Assembly (NCBI GenBank): GCA_903899795.1
Contig: CAIUKX010000338.1
Coordinates: 1-14,075, forward strand
Source of the DNA: an uncultured Flavobacteriales bacterium
Lineage (GTDB): Bacteria > Bacteroidota > Bacteroidia > Flavobacteriales_D > Crocinitomicaceae
Direction of reading: 5' to 3'
Length of the DNA: 14,075 bases
Shown here: in pieces, positions 1 to 7,872 of the stretch
Numbering within the stretch: the stretch's first letter is position 1
Layout: each line of letters begins with the position of its first letter
Translations under genes and position numbers: made by a program
The notes under the pieces: model-generated
Database searches by the model: none
The model's input: only the letters and a program-made list of their open reading frames with translations
Told to the model about the DNA's origin: nothing

Positions 1-1
1 G

Positions 2-1345
2 ATAACTATAGCGAAAAAAATTGGAGATAACACAGTAATATCCAATGCAATGATTACCATGGCTACGATTTATGCTTTCCAAGGAGATCATAAAAAGGCA
101 GTCGAATACAATGAAAGTGCAATGAAAATAGCCCAACAAGTTGGTGCTGTCCGGTACATCAGGGATGCAGCTCAGGGATTGTATACCTCCTATAAAAAAT
201 TACATCAGGACGATAGAGCTTTAAAGATGCATGAACTCTTTATATCGATGCGTGACAGTATCATGAGTGAAGATAATAAGGATGAAATAATCCGTCAGGA
301 ATACAAATATGAAAAACAAGCTGCGGCGGATAGTGTCATGCAGGCCAAAGAAAATGAAGTGACTTTTGCCCAGTTACGTCAGGAGAAGACGCAGCGTTTT
401 GCTTTGTACGGAGGTTTATTTTTGGTACTTGTTTTTGCCGGATTTATTTTCAACCGTTACAAAGTGACGTATAAGCAGAAAGAAATTATCAGTTTGAAAG
501 AACAGGAAACTCAGAAGCAAAAAACCTTATTGGAAATTAAAAACAAAGAAATTACGGATTCAATTACCTACGCGAAACGGATACAAGCGGCAATTTTACC
601 TCCTGCTAAGATTGTAAAAGAATACTTGAAAGAATCGTTTATTTTGTACAAGCCAAGAGACATCGTAGCCGGTGATTTTTATTGGATGGAGCAAATTCAG
701 GATGGACTTATTTTTGCGGCGGCAGATTGTACAGGACACGGAGTGCCGGGTGCGTTGGTGAGTGTAGTCTGTAACAATGCTTTGAACCGCAGTGTAAGGG
801 AATACGGCCTGACCGATCCTGCCTCAATATTAGATAAAACAAGGGAGTTGATCATTTCGGAATTTGAGAAAAGTGATGATGAAATGAAAGATGGAATGGA
901 CATTTCATTGTGTACATTGGTCTATGAGACAACTGAAGAACAAGATAAATTGCAAGAAGGAAACTGGTCGAAAATTAGGCTGAGATGGGCTGGGGCAAAT
1001 AACCCATTATGGATTTTACGTGATAATGAAATCATAGAATTCAAAGGTGATAAGCAACCAATTGGGGTGTATTTGGATCCAAAACCGTTTACAACACATA
1101 ACATTGAATTGCAGCAAAACGATCTTATTTACATTTTTACGGATGGTTATCAGGATCAATTTGGAGGAGCAGATCAGAACGAAAGTGGAAAAAAAATTAA
1201 GACATCCAGGATGAAAGAATTGTTCTTGAGAATTGCTCACAAATCAATGGATGAACAGCGCATTGAAATTGATAAAATGTTTGAAGACTGGAAAGGTGAA
1301 CGCGAACAGGTAGATGATGTATGCGTAATTGGAGTGCGCATCTGA
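2..1345 (+). CDS. TPR / transmembrane / SpoIIE-like PP2C serine phosphatase (5' partial)
   Basis: This is the C-terminal part of a membrane-anchored signalling phosphatase. The frame is open to the left edge, so the true start lies outside the window; the ATG at 50 is internal. Residues are counted from that ATG. Residues 1-75 are helical with TPR character (alternating A/Y/G positions, e.g. GDHKKAVEYNESAMKIA). A coiled region follows, then one membrane span at about 117-136 and a second coiled stretch at 140-170. The segment ITYAKRIQAAILPP (172-185) opens a SpoIIE/PP2C domain. Likely metal-binding acidic residues are D209 (AGDFYW), D227 (DCTGHGVPG), D365 (FTDG) and D422/D423 (VDDVCVIG), so the domain looks catalytically intact. 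Family knowledge: such proteins dephosphorylate Ser/Thr on anti-sigma antagonists or similar partners; in Bacteroidota the partner is usually unknown. No partner gene is visible here. It ends 86 bp before menA and is probably a separate transcription unit. Confidence 0.9.
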   Translation: MTIAKKIGDNTVISNAMITMATIYAFQGDHKKAVEYNESAMKIAQQVGAVRYIRDAAQGLYTSYKKLHQDDRALKMHELFISMRDSIMSEDNKDEIIRQEYKYEKQAAADSVMQAKENEVTFAQLRQEKTQRFALYGGLFLVLVFAGFIFNRYKVTYKQKEIISLKEQETQKQKTLLEIKNKEITDSITYAKRIQAAILPPAKIVKEYLKESFILYKPRDIVAGDFYWMEQIQDGLIFAAADCTGHGVPGALVSVVCNNALNRSVREYGLTDPASILDKTRELIISEFEKSDDEMKDGMDISLCTLVYETTEEQDKLQEGNWSKIRLRWAGANNPLWILRDNEIIEFKGDKQPIGVYLDPKPFTTHNIELQQNDLIYIFTDGYQDQFGGADQNESGKKIKTSRMKELFLRIAHKSMDEQRIEIDKMFEDWKGEREQVDDVCVIGVRI

Positions 1346-1347
1346 TG

Positions 1348-1415
1348 TTGAATTATGGATGCTTGATTTTTGATTGAGAATCTAATCCAAAATCCAACAT
1401 TCAAAATCAAAAATC
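1348..1415. repeat. imperfect inverted repeats in the phosphatase-menA gap
   Basis: GATTTTTGATT at 1365-1375 is exactly mirrored by AATCAAAAATC at 1405-1415 (11 bp arms, 29-base loop). In a different register, 1348-1368 pairs imperfectly (16 of 21) with 1384-1404, so two alternative folds are possible. The right half is made of short ATTCAAAATC-like units. It could end transcription of the phosphatase gene, but there is no clean GC stem followed by a U run, so a terminator is only one possibility. Confidence 0.4.
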
Positions 1416-1419
1416 TATT

Positions 1420-1427
1420 TACCTTTG
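1420..1427 (+). promoter_or_regulatory. putative Bacteroidota -7 element upstream of menA
   Basis: TACCTTTG matches the Bacteroidota -7 consensus TAnnTTTG exactly and ends 4 bases before the menA ATG. Transcription starting about 5 bases downstream of such an element would begin at or next to the start codon, giving a leaderless or nearly leaderless mRNA. I see no good TTTG-type -33 element at the usual 19-21 bp spacing, so the call rests on the -7 match and its position. Confidence 0.45.
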
Positions 1428-1431
1428 TTTC

Positions 1432-2334
1432 ATGACAAAAAAACAAGCTTGGATTAAGGCTTTGCGCTTACGAACTTTGCCTCTTTCCCTTTCAGGTATT
1501 ATTTTAGGATCGTTCTGCGCGCTGAAAGATGGTTTTTGGGATGGGACCATTTTTACGCTTGCGATGTTAACGACTGTGCTTTTTCAAATTATTTCCAACC
1601 TGGCAAACGACCTAGGGGATAGTATGAAAGGAGCAGATAATGAGGAACGTATTGGTCCCATGAGAGCTGTTCAATCCGGTGTGATTTCTATGCAGGAGAT
1701 GAAACGGGCGGTGACTTTCACCTCCGTATTGAGCTTGTTGGTAGCTGTGCCTTTGATTTACATTGGCACTCAAGATATGCCTGTGAATGTTTTATGGCTT
1801 TATGCTGGTTTGACCGTCTTCTCGATTGTGGCTGCAATTACCTATACCATCGGAAAAAAAGCTTATGGCTACAGTGGTTTCGGTGATATTTTTGTATTCA
1901 TTTTCTTTGGGTGTGTGAGCGTTTTGGGAGTGTATACATTGTACAGTAAATCGTATGAATCAATCATGATGTTGCCGGCTGTCAGTATCGGACTTCTGAG
2001 TACAGCTGTACTGAATTTAAACAACATGCGTGACATCTATAACGACCGTAAAGTTGGAAAGAAAACACTGGTCGTACAAATGGGAGGAGATGTAGCAAAG
2101 TTGTATCATGTATTTTTGGTCATGGGAGGACTTATTGCTTTAGCTTATTACATCAATGAGAAAAACAGCCCATTGGCTTTTATTGGTTTGACTCCTGGTA
2201 TTATATTAATCATTCACCTTCGAAAGGTAATGAAAACAAAAAATCCTAAGGATTTTGATCCTGAGTTGAAAAAAGTCGCATTATCTACTTTTGCAATTGC
2301 TGTTCTAACGAGTATCTTTCTCAATCTACAATGA
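1432..2334 (+). CDS. menA: 1,4-dihydroxy-2-naphthoate polyprenyltransferase (MenA)
   Basis: MenA is an integral membrane UbiA-superfamily enzyme that transfers a polyprenyl chain to 1,4-dihydroxy-2-naphthoate, giving demethylmenaquinone in the late menaquinone pathway. The 300-residue length is usual for the family. The N-terminus WIKALRLRTLPLSLSG is typical of MenA. The first Asp-rich, Mg-diphosphate-binding motif is NDLGDSMKGAD (residues 59-69), followed by ERIGPMRAVQSG. The second is NNMRDIYNDRKVGKKTL (about 197-213). Hydrophobic spans are visible at about 17-32, 40-58, 97-112, 120-140, 152-171, 178-195, 226-240, 247-263 and 284-298. The ATG at 1432 is chosen because the family N-terminus starts right after it and a -7 promoter element lies just upstream. 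The gene overlaps menC by ATGA (2331-2334), which suggests translational coupling. Confidence 0.95.
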   Translation: MTKKQAWIKALRLRTLPLSLSGIILGSFCALKDGFWDGTIFTLAMLTTVLFQIISNLANDLGDSMKGADNEERIGPMRAVQSGVISMQEMKRAVTFTSVLSLLVAVPLIYIGTQDMPVNVLWLYAGLTVFSIVAAITYTIGKKAYGYSGFGDIFVFIFFGCVSVLGVYTLYSKSYESIMMLPAVSIGLLSTAVLNLNNMRDIYNDRKVGKKTLVVQMGGDVAKLYHVFLVMGGLIALAYYINEKNSPLAFIGLTPGIILIIHLRKVMKTKNPKDFDPELKKVALSTFAIAVLTSIFLNLQ

Positions 2335-3362
2335 AAGCCTCTTTTTCCAGGAAAACATTCTTTTTTAAGCGTCCAAGCGGGACAAGCAGAGGTGTTTTAA
2401 CAGAAAAAAAATCTTGGTTTATTGAAGTTTGGGATGAAGTTACGCCCGAAATAAAAGGAATAGGAGAATGCAGTATTATTGAAGGTTTATCTCCTGATTT
2501 TACGGATGAAAATTCCTATACACTTAAAGTGCAAGAGGTGTGTGCAAATCTAAATTTGTATGCAGAATCAATTGAATTGCTGGAAAAATGGCCTTCCATT
2601 TTGTTTGGTTTGGAAACAGCACTTTTGGATTTAAAAAACGGAGGAAGAAGAATTGTTTTTGAGAATAATTTTAGTCGTGGTCAGCAACAAATTCTGATCA
2701 ATGGTTTAATCTGGATGGGCGATGAGGTTTTTATGCAAGAACAAATTGACCAAAAGCTGAAAGAAGGATTTTCATGTCTGAAGATGAAGATTGGAGCGAT
2801 CGATTTTCAAACCGAATTAAAAGTCTTAGAAAGGATCCGGAAACGATTTTCAGCAGATGAAATAACTTTACGAGTTGATGCGAACGGAGCGTTTTTTGCG
2901 GAAGAAGCACTTTCGAAACTCAATCAACTGGCAGAATTTGAACTACACTCCATTGAACAACCAATCGCTGTTGGACAACGACAGGCCATGAGGGAATTGT
3001 GTGAGCAAACAAAATTACCGATTGCATTGGATGAAGAACTCATTGGAATTACCGGAAAACAAAATAAGGAGGATTTGCTTCGTTCGATAAAACCGCAGTT
3101 TATCATTTTAAAACCCAGTCTCCACGGTGGTATTTCGGGATCAAAAGAATGGATTGAATTGGCGGAATCGTTGGAAATACCTTGGTGGATCACGTCTGCA
3201 TTGGAATCAAATATCGGATTAAATGCCATTGCGCAATTTGCAGCAGAATATCAAAATTCTTTACCACAAGGTTTAGGCACGGGGAGTTTATACACAAATA
3301 ACATTGATTCGGACTTGTGTGTTGAAAAAGGAACTATTTTTATCAAATGCAAAACAAGATGA
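2331..3362 (+). CDS. menC: o-succinylbenzoate synthase (MenC), enolase superfamily
   Basis: MenC dehydrates SHCHC to o-succinylbenzoate in menaquinone biosynthesis, in the cytoplasm. The 343-residue protein has an N-terminal capping domain (about 1-115) and a C-terminal barrel. Visible enolase-superfamily active-site residues are the KxK motif K151/K153 (CLKMKIG), metal ligands D183 (RVDANGAF), E209 (HSIEQP) and D234 (ALDEE), and the second catalytic lysine K261 (ILKPSLHGG). The set is complete. Other muconate-lactonizing-subgroup enzymes such as dipeptide epimerase share this fold, but direct linkage to menA makes MenC the best call. The start overlaps the menA stop by 4 bases. The stop overlaps the start of the response regulator, again as ATGA. 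menE, menB and menD are not in the window. Confidence 0.93.
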   Translation: MKASFSRKTFFFKRPSGTSRGVLTEKKSWFIEVWDEVTPEIKGIGECSIIEGLSPDFTDENSYTLKVQEVCANLNLYAESIELLEKWPSILFGLETALLDLKNGGRRIVFENNFSRGQQQILINGLIWMGDEVFMQEQIDQKLKEGFSCLKMKIGAIDFQTELKVLERIRKRFSADEITLRVDANGAFFAEEALSKLNQLAEFELHSIEQPIAVGQRQAMRELCEQTKLPIALDEELIGITGKQNKEDLLRSIKPQFIILKPSLHGGISGSKEWIELAESLEIPWWITSALESNIGLNAIAQFAAEYQNSLPQGLGTGSLYTNNIDSDLCVEKGTIFIKCKTR

Positions 3363-4039
3363 GGATATTATTGTTAGAAGATGACTTTACACTTTCCAGC
3401 GAAGTGAAAAAATTTTTCGAATTGAAGTCCATCGAATGTGATGGGGTTTACGATGGATCCTTGTTTATGAAGCAATTTAATTCCAAAGAATACGATCTTG
3501 TCGTTTTGGATATCAACGTTCCAGGAATTAACGGACTTCAGGTGTGTGAGAAAATCCGTGAGAAGAATAAAAAAATTCCTATTTTGATGTTGACGGCTTT
3601 CGGTGATATAGAAGATAAATTGGAAGCTTTTAAAACAGGAGCTGACGATTATTTGGTAAAACCGTTCCATTTCGAAGAATTGTTCGCCCGTGTAAATTCT
3701 TTATTTCGAAGAAAAGAAAACGATATTCGGGATTTGGAAATCATTCGAATTGCCGATTTGGAAATTTCGGTGAATGAAGCGAAAGTCACCCGCGCGGGCA
3801 CAGAAATCAAATTGACACCAAAAGAATTTAAACTTTTATCCATTTTAGCCAAAGCAAAAGGTAATTTTTTATCGAAGCAGGACATTGCTACGAAATTGTG
3901 GGATTATCACATTGAGACCAATCAAAATACGATTGAAGTATACGTGAATTTCCTTCGAAAAAAAATTGATAAAGATTTTGATACAAAACTCATTCATACG
4001 AAAGTTGGCTACGGTTATTATCTGAAAGAGGAAGTGTGA
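3359..4039 (+). CDS. OmpR/PhoB-family response regulator, CusR/CopR-like
   Basis: This is the DNA-binding half of a two-component system. With the start at 3359 the protein has 226 residues. The receiver domain (1-115) has the acidic pair D8/D9, phospho-acceptor D51 (VVLDINVPG), T79 and K101 (YLVKPF), all intact. The C-terminal winged helix (about 125-226) shows the usual LTPKEFKLLSILA and NTIEVYVNFLRKKI helices and the VGYGYYL hairpin. An upstream in-frame ATG at 3347 would add MQNK, but the ATG at 3359 forms an ATGA overlap with the menC stop and starts directly at the first beta strand (MRILLLEDD), so I prefer it. The kinase gene follows 3 bp later. By context it probably activates the efflux genes from TTAAG-like sites at 5400-5439. 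The effector metal is not shown by the sequence. Confidence 0.93.
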   Translation: MRILLLEDDFTLSSEVKKFFELKSIECDGVYDGSLFMKQFNSKEYDLVVLDINVPGINGLQVCEKIREKNKKIPILMLTAFGDIEDKLEAFKTGADDYLVKPFHFEELFARVNSLFRRKENDIRDLEIIRIADLEISVNEAKVTRAGTEIKLTPKEFKLLSILAKAKGNFLSKQDIATKLWDYHIETNQNTIEVYVNFLRKKIDKDFDTKLIHTKVGYGYYLKEEV

Positions 4040-4042
4040 TTC

Positions 4043-5404
4043 ATGACGTTAAAAACCAAAATATCCTTATTGACAAGCGCTTTGTTTTCGGTTCTTTTCG
4101 GGATTGCAGCAGCCGTTGTTTTGGTTCTTTTTTCCAATTTCAGAAAAGAGGAATTTGAAGGTCGCTTACAAAAAGAAGCTATTTCCTCCATCAAGCTATT
4201 AGTCAACGTTAAGGAGGTCGATAACCAAGTTTTAAAAGCTATTGATCAAAATACCATTCACGAATTGCTGGATGAAAAAACACTCATTTTTGACCGGCAT
4301 TTTAAATTGATTTACAGTAGTATTGATGACGCTAAAATTGACTGGACCGTTAATGATTTGACTTATTTGAAGAAAAATAAAAGTTTTTTCAGAAAAGAAG
4401 GTGATTATGAAGTGTGTGGAGTTGTATTTGAGAAAAATAAGAAGGATTATTATGCATTGATTTCTGCTACAGATGGTCGTGGTACTAGGGGGCTAGAATA
4501 TTTGATCTGGATTTTACTGACAACTTATGTTGTTTTTACGATCGCTTGTTGGTTCGTGACTTCCTATGCTGTCAAAAAATTACTTTCTCCTTTGGACGTC
4601 TTTCACAACAAAATTAAGGTGATCAATGAAAATAATTTAGATACACGAATTGATGTCAATAGCGATAACAATGAAATCGATTTGATTGCCAATGAGTTCA
4701 ATCTGATGATGAAGCGGATCGACCAGTCGTATCAAAAACAAAAAGAATTTACCTCGAATGCTTCCCATGAATTGCGGACTCCGATTTCCAGAATTACAGC
4801 TTTATTGGAGAATGAAATTTTGCGAAATGGAATAGATGAAAAAGGGAAGTTGTTTTTACAAACAATCCTTGCGGACATCAATCAATTGACAGAGTTGATC
4901 AATATTCTTTTGACACTTTCCAAATTGGATTCTCAGAAAATTTATGACGAAGAAGAATACCGGATTGATGAAATTATTTACGATTGCATCGAAAAATTAA
5001 ACAAGGCTTTTCCAAATTTTAAGATTCTTCTGGATATTGATTTTGCTGAGAATATTGATACTTTGATGGAGGTGAGAGGCAGTAAATCACTGTTGATTAT
5101 TGCTTTTCAAAATTTACTGAAAAATGCCTGTATTTATTCCGATAATAAACAAGCGAATATCAAAATTTCACAGGAAGGTAATGATTTGAAAATTGTGATC
5201 ACCAATACCGGAAAAACTATATTGTTGGATGAACAGAAAGAAATGTTCAATCCCTTCATGCGAGGGAAAAATGCGGAAGGTATTTCCGGTTTGGGACTAG
5301 GTTTACGAATTGTTCAACGAATTTTAGTGCAGCACAATGGAAGTATCCAGTATACTTCACCTAAGACCAATCTCAATGTTTTTACGGTATTATTGAAACA
5401 TTAA
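4043..5404 (+). CDS. membrane sensor histidine kinase, CusS-like
   Basis: This is the partner kinase of the regulator just upstream. Its 453 residues are arranged as TM1 (about 8-30), an extracytoplasmic sensor region (31-152), TM2 (about 153-177), HAMP (178-230), a HisKA dimerisation domain with phospho-acceptor H242 (SNASHELRTPISR), and a HATPase_c domain. The N box is NLLKNACIYS (N357/N361) and the G2 box is GISGLGLGL (413-421). The G1 box reads ITNTGKTI (386-393), with Asn388 where many kinases have Asp of DxGxG; related kinases with NTG in this place exist, so this alone does not mean it is inactive. The sensor region has H73, H86 and C125 but no obvious metal-binding cluster, so the ligand is unknown. 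The stop codon lies inside the first TTAAG-like half-site of the downstream regulatory region. Confidence 0.93.
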   Translation: MTLKTKISLLTSALFSVLFGIAAAVVLVLFSNFRKEEFEGRLQKEAISSIKLLVNVKEVDNQVLKAIDQNTIHELLDEKTLIFDRHFKLIYSSIDDAKIDWTVNDLTYLKKNKSFFRKEGDYEVCGVVFEKNKKDYYALISATDGRGTRGLEYLIWILLTTYVVFTIACWFVTSYAVKKLLSPLDVFHNKIKVINENNLDTRIDVNSDNNEIDLIANEFNLMMKRIDQSYQKQKEFTSNASHELRTPISRITALLENEILRNGIDEKGKLFLQTILADINQLTELINILLTLSKLDSQKIYDEEEYRIDEIIYDCIEKLNKAFPNFKILLDIDFAENIDTLMEVRGSKSLLIIAFQNLLKNACIYSDNKQANIKISQEGNDLKIVITNTGKTILLDEQKEMFNPFMRGKNAEGISGLGLGLRIVQRILVQHNGSIQYTSPKTNLNVFTVLLKH

Positions 5405-5439
5405 GCTTTTTTTAAGGTCGAATTTAAGGTGATCTAAAG
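5400..5439 (+). promoter_or_regulatory. tandem TTAAG half-sites, putative response-regulator operator
   Basis: Four similar hexamers follow the kinase: ATTAAG (5400-5405), TTTAAG (5411-5416), TTTAAG (5423-5428) and CTAAAG (5434-5439). Within each pair the spacer is 5 bases, an 11-bp repeat period or about one helical turn. The two pairs are 23 bp apart. OmpR-family regulators bind direct repeats of this kind; the known PmrA/BasR box YTTAAG-N5-YTTAAG is strikingly similar. The position between the two-component genes and the efflux genes fits an activator site. Binding itself is inference. Confidence 0.5.
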
Positions 5440-5449
5440 TCTAGTTGAG

Positions 5450-5457
5450 CACATTTG
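5450..5457 (+). promoter_or_regulatory. possible -7 element of the efflux operon
   Basis: CACATTTG differs from TAnnTTTG by one base and lies 17 bases before the ATG of the TolC-like gene, leaving room for a short leader. No TTTG-type -33 element is seen at the right distance; the TTAAG repeats occupy that place instead, as expected for an activator-dependent promoter. Weak on its own. Confidence 0.3.
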
Positions 5458-5474
5458 CGCCAAATTTATTAGGA

Positions 5475-6722
5475 ATGTTAAACTTTCGAGTTTTTATTAT
5501 CACATTTTGTGTTACCATTTCCGCCTATTCTCAAAAAGAATTGAGTTTGGAGAAATGTGAAGCTCAATTTTTGGAGAAGAATCTTTTCTTACTGGCATCG
5601 AATTATAATATTGAAGCGAGTAAAGCCTTGGTGATACAGGCTAAAATTTGGGATAATCCAACTTTCTCATCGGAAGTGAATGCTATCAATCCCCAAAATA
5701 ATCGCTATTTTGATGTTGGAGCAAAAGGTCAAAAGGCCTTCGCTATTCAGCAGATCATCTATTTGGGTGGGGATAAAAAAAATCAGGTAGGTTATGCTCG
5801 TGCTAACGAGGAAGTAGCTGTTTTGGAATTTCAGGATATTTTAAGAAGACTAAAATTTCAGCTTCGAAAAAGTTTTTATCTGGTGTATTTCAATAATAAA
5901 AAAATAGAATCAATGGATGCGCAAATTGCGAACATTGATACGCTAGTAAAATCCTTTGCCGTACAGACTCAAAAAGGAAATTTACCGCTGATCGAGCTAG
6001 TACGATTACAATCTTTATTGCTGAATTTCAAGAATTTGAGAATAGAAATTGTTAATAACAACATTGAAGAGCAGGCAAATTTACAATTGTTACTCAACGA
6101 AGATCAAACCATTGTTCCAACATCGGCTGATAATTTTTTCGAAAAATACATTGCTGATAAACAGTTTAACATCGCTGAATTGGATACAATAGCAGTAAAA
6201 AACAGACCTGATTTTTTATTGAAATTAAAACAGATTGAAGCCAACGAATGGAATGTAAAATGGCAAAAATCGATAGCTATTCCCGACATGAATATCGGTG
6301 CAGGTTATGATCAAAGAGGTGGCGCATTTGTGAACCAAACAAACATCACATTTGGAATTCCGATCCCATTGTGGAATAGAAATCAGGGAAATATCAAATA
6401 CGCAAGGACATTATTGGATCAATCCAAAGTGGATAAAGAACTTACTTTTTTACAGCTAAAAACTGAGGTTACGGCTGGTGTCAATAAATGGAAAGAAGCC
6501 AGATATAATTATTCCCAGTTATCCTTGTCAACTGTAAGTGATTTTGAAAAAGTGTATACCGGTGTTTTGACCAATTTTCAGCGGAGAAATGTTAGTATTT
6601 TGGAGTTTACAGATTTCATGGAAAGCTACAATCAAATGTCAATACAGCTGAATGAGTTTAAGAAAAATATTATTGTAGCGGGAGAAGAAATTAATATCAT
6701 AACGAACAGCGCCATTTTCTAG
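5475..6722 (+). CDS. TolC-family outer-membrane efflux channel, CusC/CzcC-like
   Basis: This is the outer-membrane exit duct of a tripartite metal efflux pump. The 415-residue protein begins with a signal peptide (MLNFRVFIITFCVTISAYS, cleavage likely before Q20) with no lipobox cysteine, so it is not a lipoprotein, unlike E. coli CusC. The mature part shows the two alpha-helical OEP repeats: residues about 21-205, with YLGGDKKNQVGYARANEEVA, and about 240-410, with PDFLLKLKQIEANEWNVKWQ and the strand region FGIPIPLWNRNQGNI. An in-frame TTG at 5445 would add ten residues ahead of the signal peptide and is rejected. The adaptor gene follows after 56 bp. The substrate is set by the pump rather than this protein; the czcC/cusC name is by analogy. 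Confidence 0.9.
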   Translation: MLNFRVFIITFCVTISAYSQKELSLEKCEAQFLEKNLFLLASNYNIEASKALVIQAKIWDNPTFSSEVNAINPQNNRYFDVGAKGQKAFAIQQIIYLGGDKKNQVGYARANEEVAVLEFQDILRRLKFQLRKSFYLVYFNNKKIESMDAQIANIDTLVKSFAVQTQKGNLPLIELVRLQSLLLNFKNLRIEIVNNNIEEQANLQLLLNEDQTIVPTSADNFFEKYIADKQFNIAELDTIAVKNRPDFLLKLKQIEANEWNVKWQKSIAIPDMNIGAGYDQRGGAFVNQTNITFGIPIPLWNRNQGNIKYARTLLDQSKVDKELTFLQLKTEVTAGVNKWKEARYNYSQLSLSTVSDFEKVYTGVLTNFQRRNVSILEFTDFMESYNQMSIQLNEFKKNIIVAGEEINIITNSAIF

Positions 6723-6778
6723 AAGAAGCTGTACTTGAATTAAAATGTAAGATTTTGAAAGTTAATACGAAATTGAAT

Positions 6779-7867
6779 ATGCGATTAAGAGGTAAACAAT
6801 GGTTGACCAGTAGCTTGATTTTGTTTTTGTTGAGTTGTAGTCATGCTCCCAAAGACGAAGAGAAACAAGAAACGTTTGTTTTGAGCGATACGATGCTGAA
6901 GACAACAACAACATCACAAGCTGAAAAGCAAACGGTTAAAAACGTTTTGAATTTCTACGGGAAAATTACTGCTGACAACAATAAATTGACAGAAGTTTTT
7001 CCAGTTGTAGGAGGAAGTGTGGTAAGTGTGAATGTCGAATTGGGTGACTATGTGCATAAAGGACAGGTTTTGGCAGTCATTCGAAGTATCGAGGTAGCTG
7101 ATTTTGAACGTCAGTTAATGGATGCTAAAAGTGATTTATTGATAGCGAAAAATAATGTCAAAGTTACTCAGGAACTATACGAAGGGAAATTAAATTCGGA
7201 AAGAGATGTATTGGAGGCGAATAGTCAGCTCGAAAAAGCAAAATCGCAATTGAATAGAATTCAGGAGGTCTATAAAATTTATAATCTGCATTCAGGATCT
7301 CTTTATGAAGTAACAGCACCGATGGATGGATTTATTATTCAGAAAAACATCAATCAGGACATGATGCTGCGAAGCGATAAGTCAGATAATATTTTCGATA
7401 TCGCTGATATAAAAAATGTGTGGGCGATTGTCAATGTCAATGAAATTGATATCAATCTTGTTAAGTTGGGAATGGATGCCCAGGTAACAACGTTGAGTTC
7501 ATCTGATAAAGTTTTTCACGGGAAAATTGATAAAATCTTCAATATTATCGATCCGGAAACCAAAGCAATGAAGGTTAGAGTTATTCTGCCCAATCCGGAT
7601 AATATGCTGAAACCTGAAATGAGAGCAACCATAAAACTTTCTTATGAAGAGAATTATAAGAAAATCGAAATTCCGTCAACTGCTTTAATTTTCGATAAGA
7701 GCAAGTATTTCGTTATGATTTTTAAGGATAGAAATAATATCGAAACCAGACAAGTAGAAGTACTTCGTCAGGTTGGAGATGTTACCTATATTTCTCAAGG
7801 ATTGAAGCGAGGTGAAAAGGTTATTACGCATAACCAATTGTTGATTTATGATGCATTAAATGATTGA
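6779..7867 (+). CDS. HlyD/CzcB-like periplasmic adaptor lipoprotein
   Basis: This is the membrane-fusion protein linking the RND pump to the outer-membrane channel. The 362 residues begin with a lipoprotein signal (SSLILFLLSC, lipid-modified C20). A biotinyl-lipoyl half-motif lies at about 68-103 (FPVVGGSVVSVNVELGDYVHKG), then an alpha-hairpin (about 104-168), the second lipoyl half (174-190, VTAPMDGFI), a beta-barrel (about 208-290) and a membrane-proximal domain (about 295-362). The N-terminus lacks the Met cluster typical of CusB Cu/Ag binding, which agrees with a divalent-metal system. The ATG at 6779 is chosen over an in-frame TTG at 6755 because the signal peptide starts there. The pump gene starts 5 bp after the stop, so the two are almost certainly co-translated. 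Confidence 0.92.
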   Translation: MRLRGKQWLTSSLILFLLSCSHAPKDEEKQETFVLSDTMLKTTTTSQAEKQTVKNVLNFYGKITADNNKLTEVFPVVGGSVVSVNVELGDYVHKGQVLAVIRSIEVADFERQLMDAKSDLLIAKNNVKVTQELYEGKLNSERDVLEANSQLEKAKSQLNRIQEVYKIYNLHSGSLYEVTAPMDGFIIQKNINQDMMLRSDKSDNIFDIADIKNVWAIVNVNEIDINLVKLGMDAQVTTLSSSDKVFHGKIDKIFNIIDPETKAMKVRVILPNPDNMLKPEMRATIKLSYEENYKKIEIPSTALIFDKSKYFVMIFKDRNNIETRQVEVLRQVGDVTYISQGLKRGEKVITHNQLLIYDALND

Positions 7868-7872
7868 TTATA

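Noticed and set aside
3347..3358. Upstream ATG for the response regulator
   Set aside because: The ATG at 3359 forms an ATGA overlap with the menC stop and begins at the first receiver strand; the earlier ATG remains possible.
5445..5474. TTG start giving ten extra residues to the TolC-like protein
   Set aside because: The extension would precede a good signal peptide that starts at ATG 5475, and it overlaps the likely promoter.
6755..6778. TTG start for the adaptor lipoprotein
   Set aside because: The ATG at 6779 gives a normal-length lipoprotein signal with C20; the extension would lengthen it without need.
7864..7872. TTG start of the RND pump overlapping the adaptor stop
   Set aside because: The ATG at 7873 is a stronger codon and gives the standard MTKFIRNIIAFSIKN terminus.
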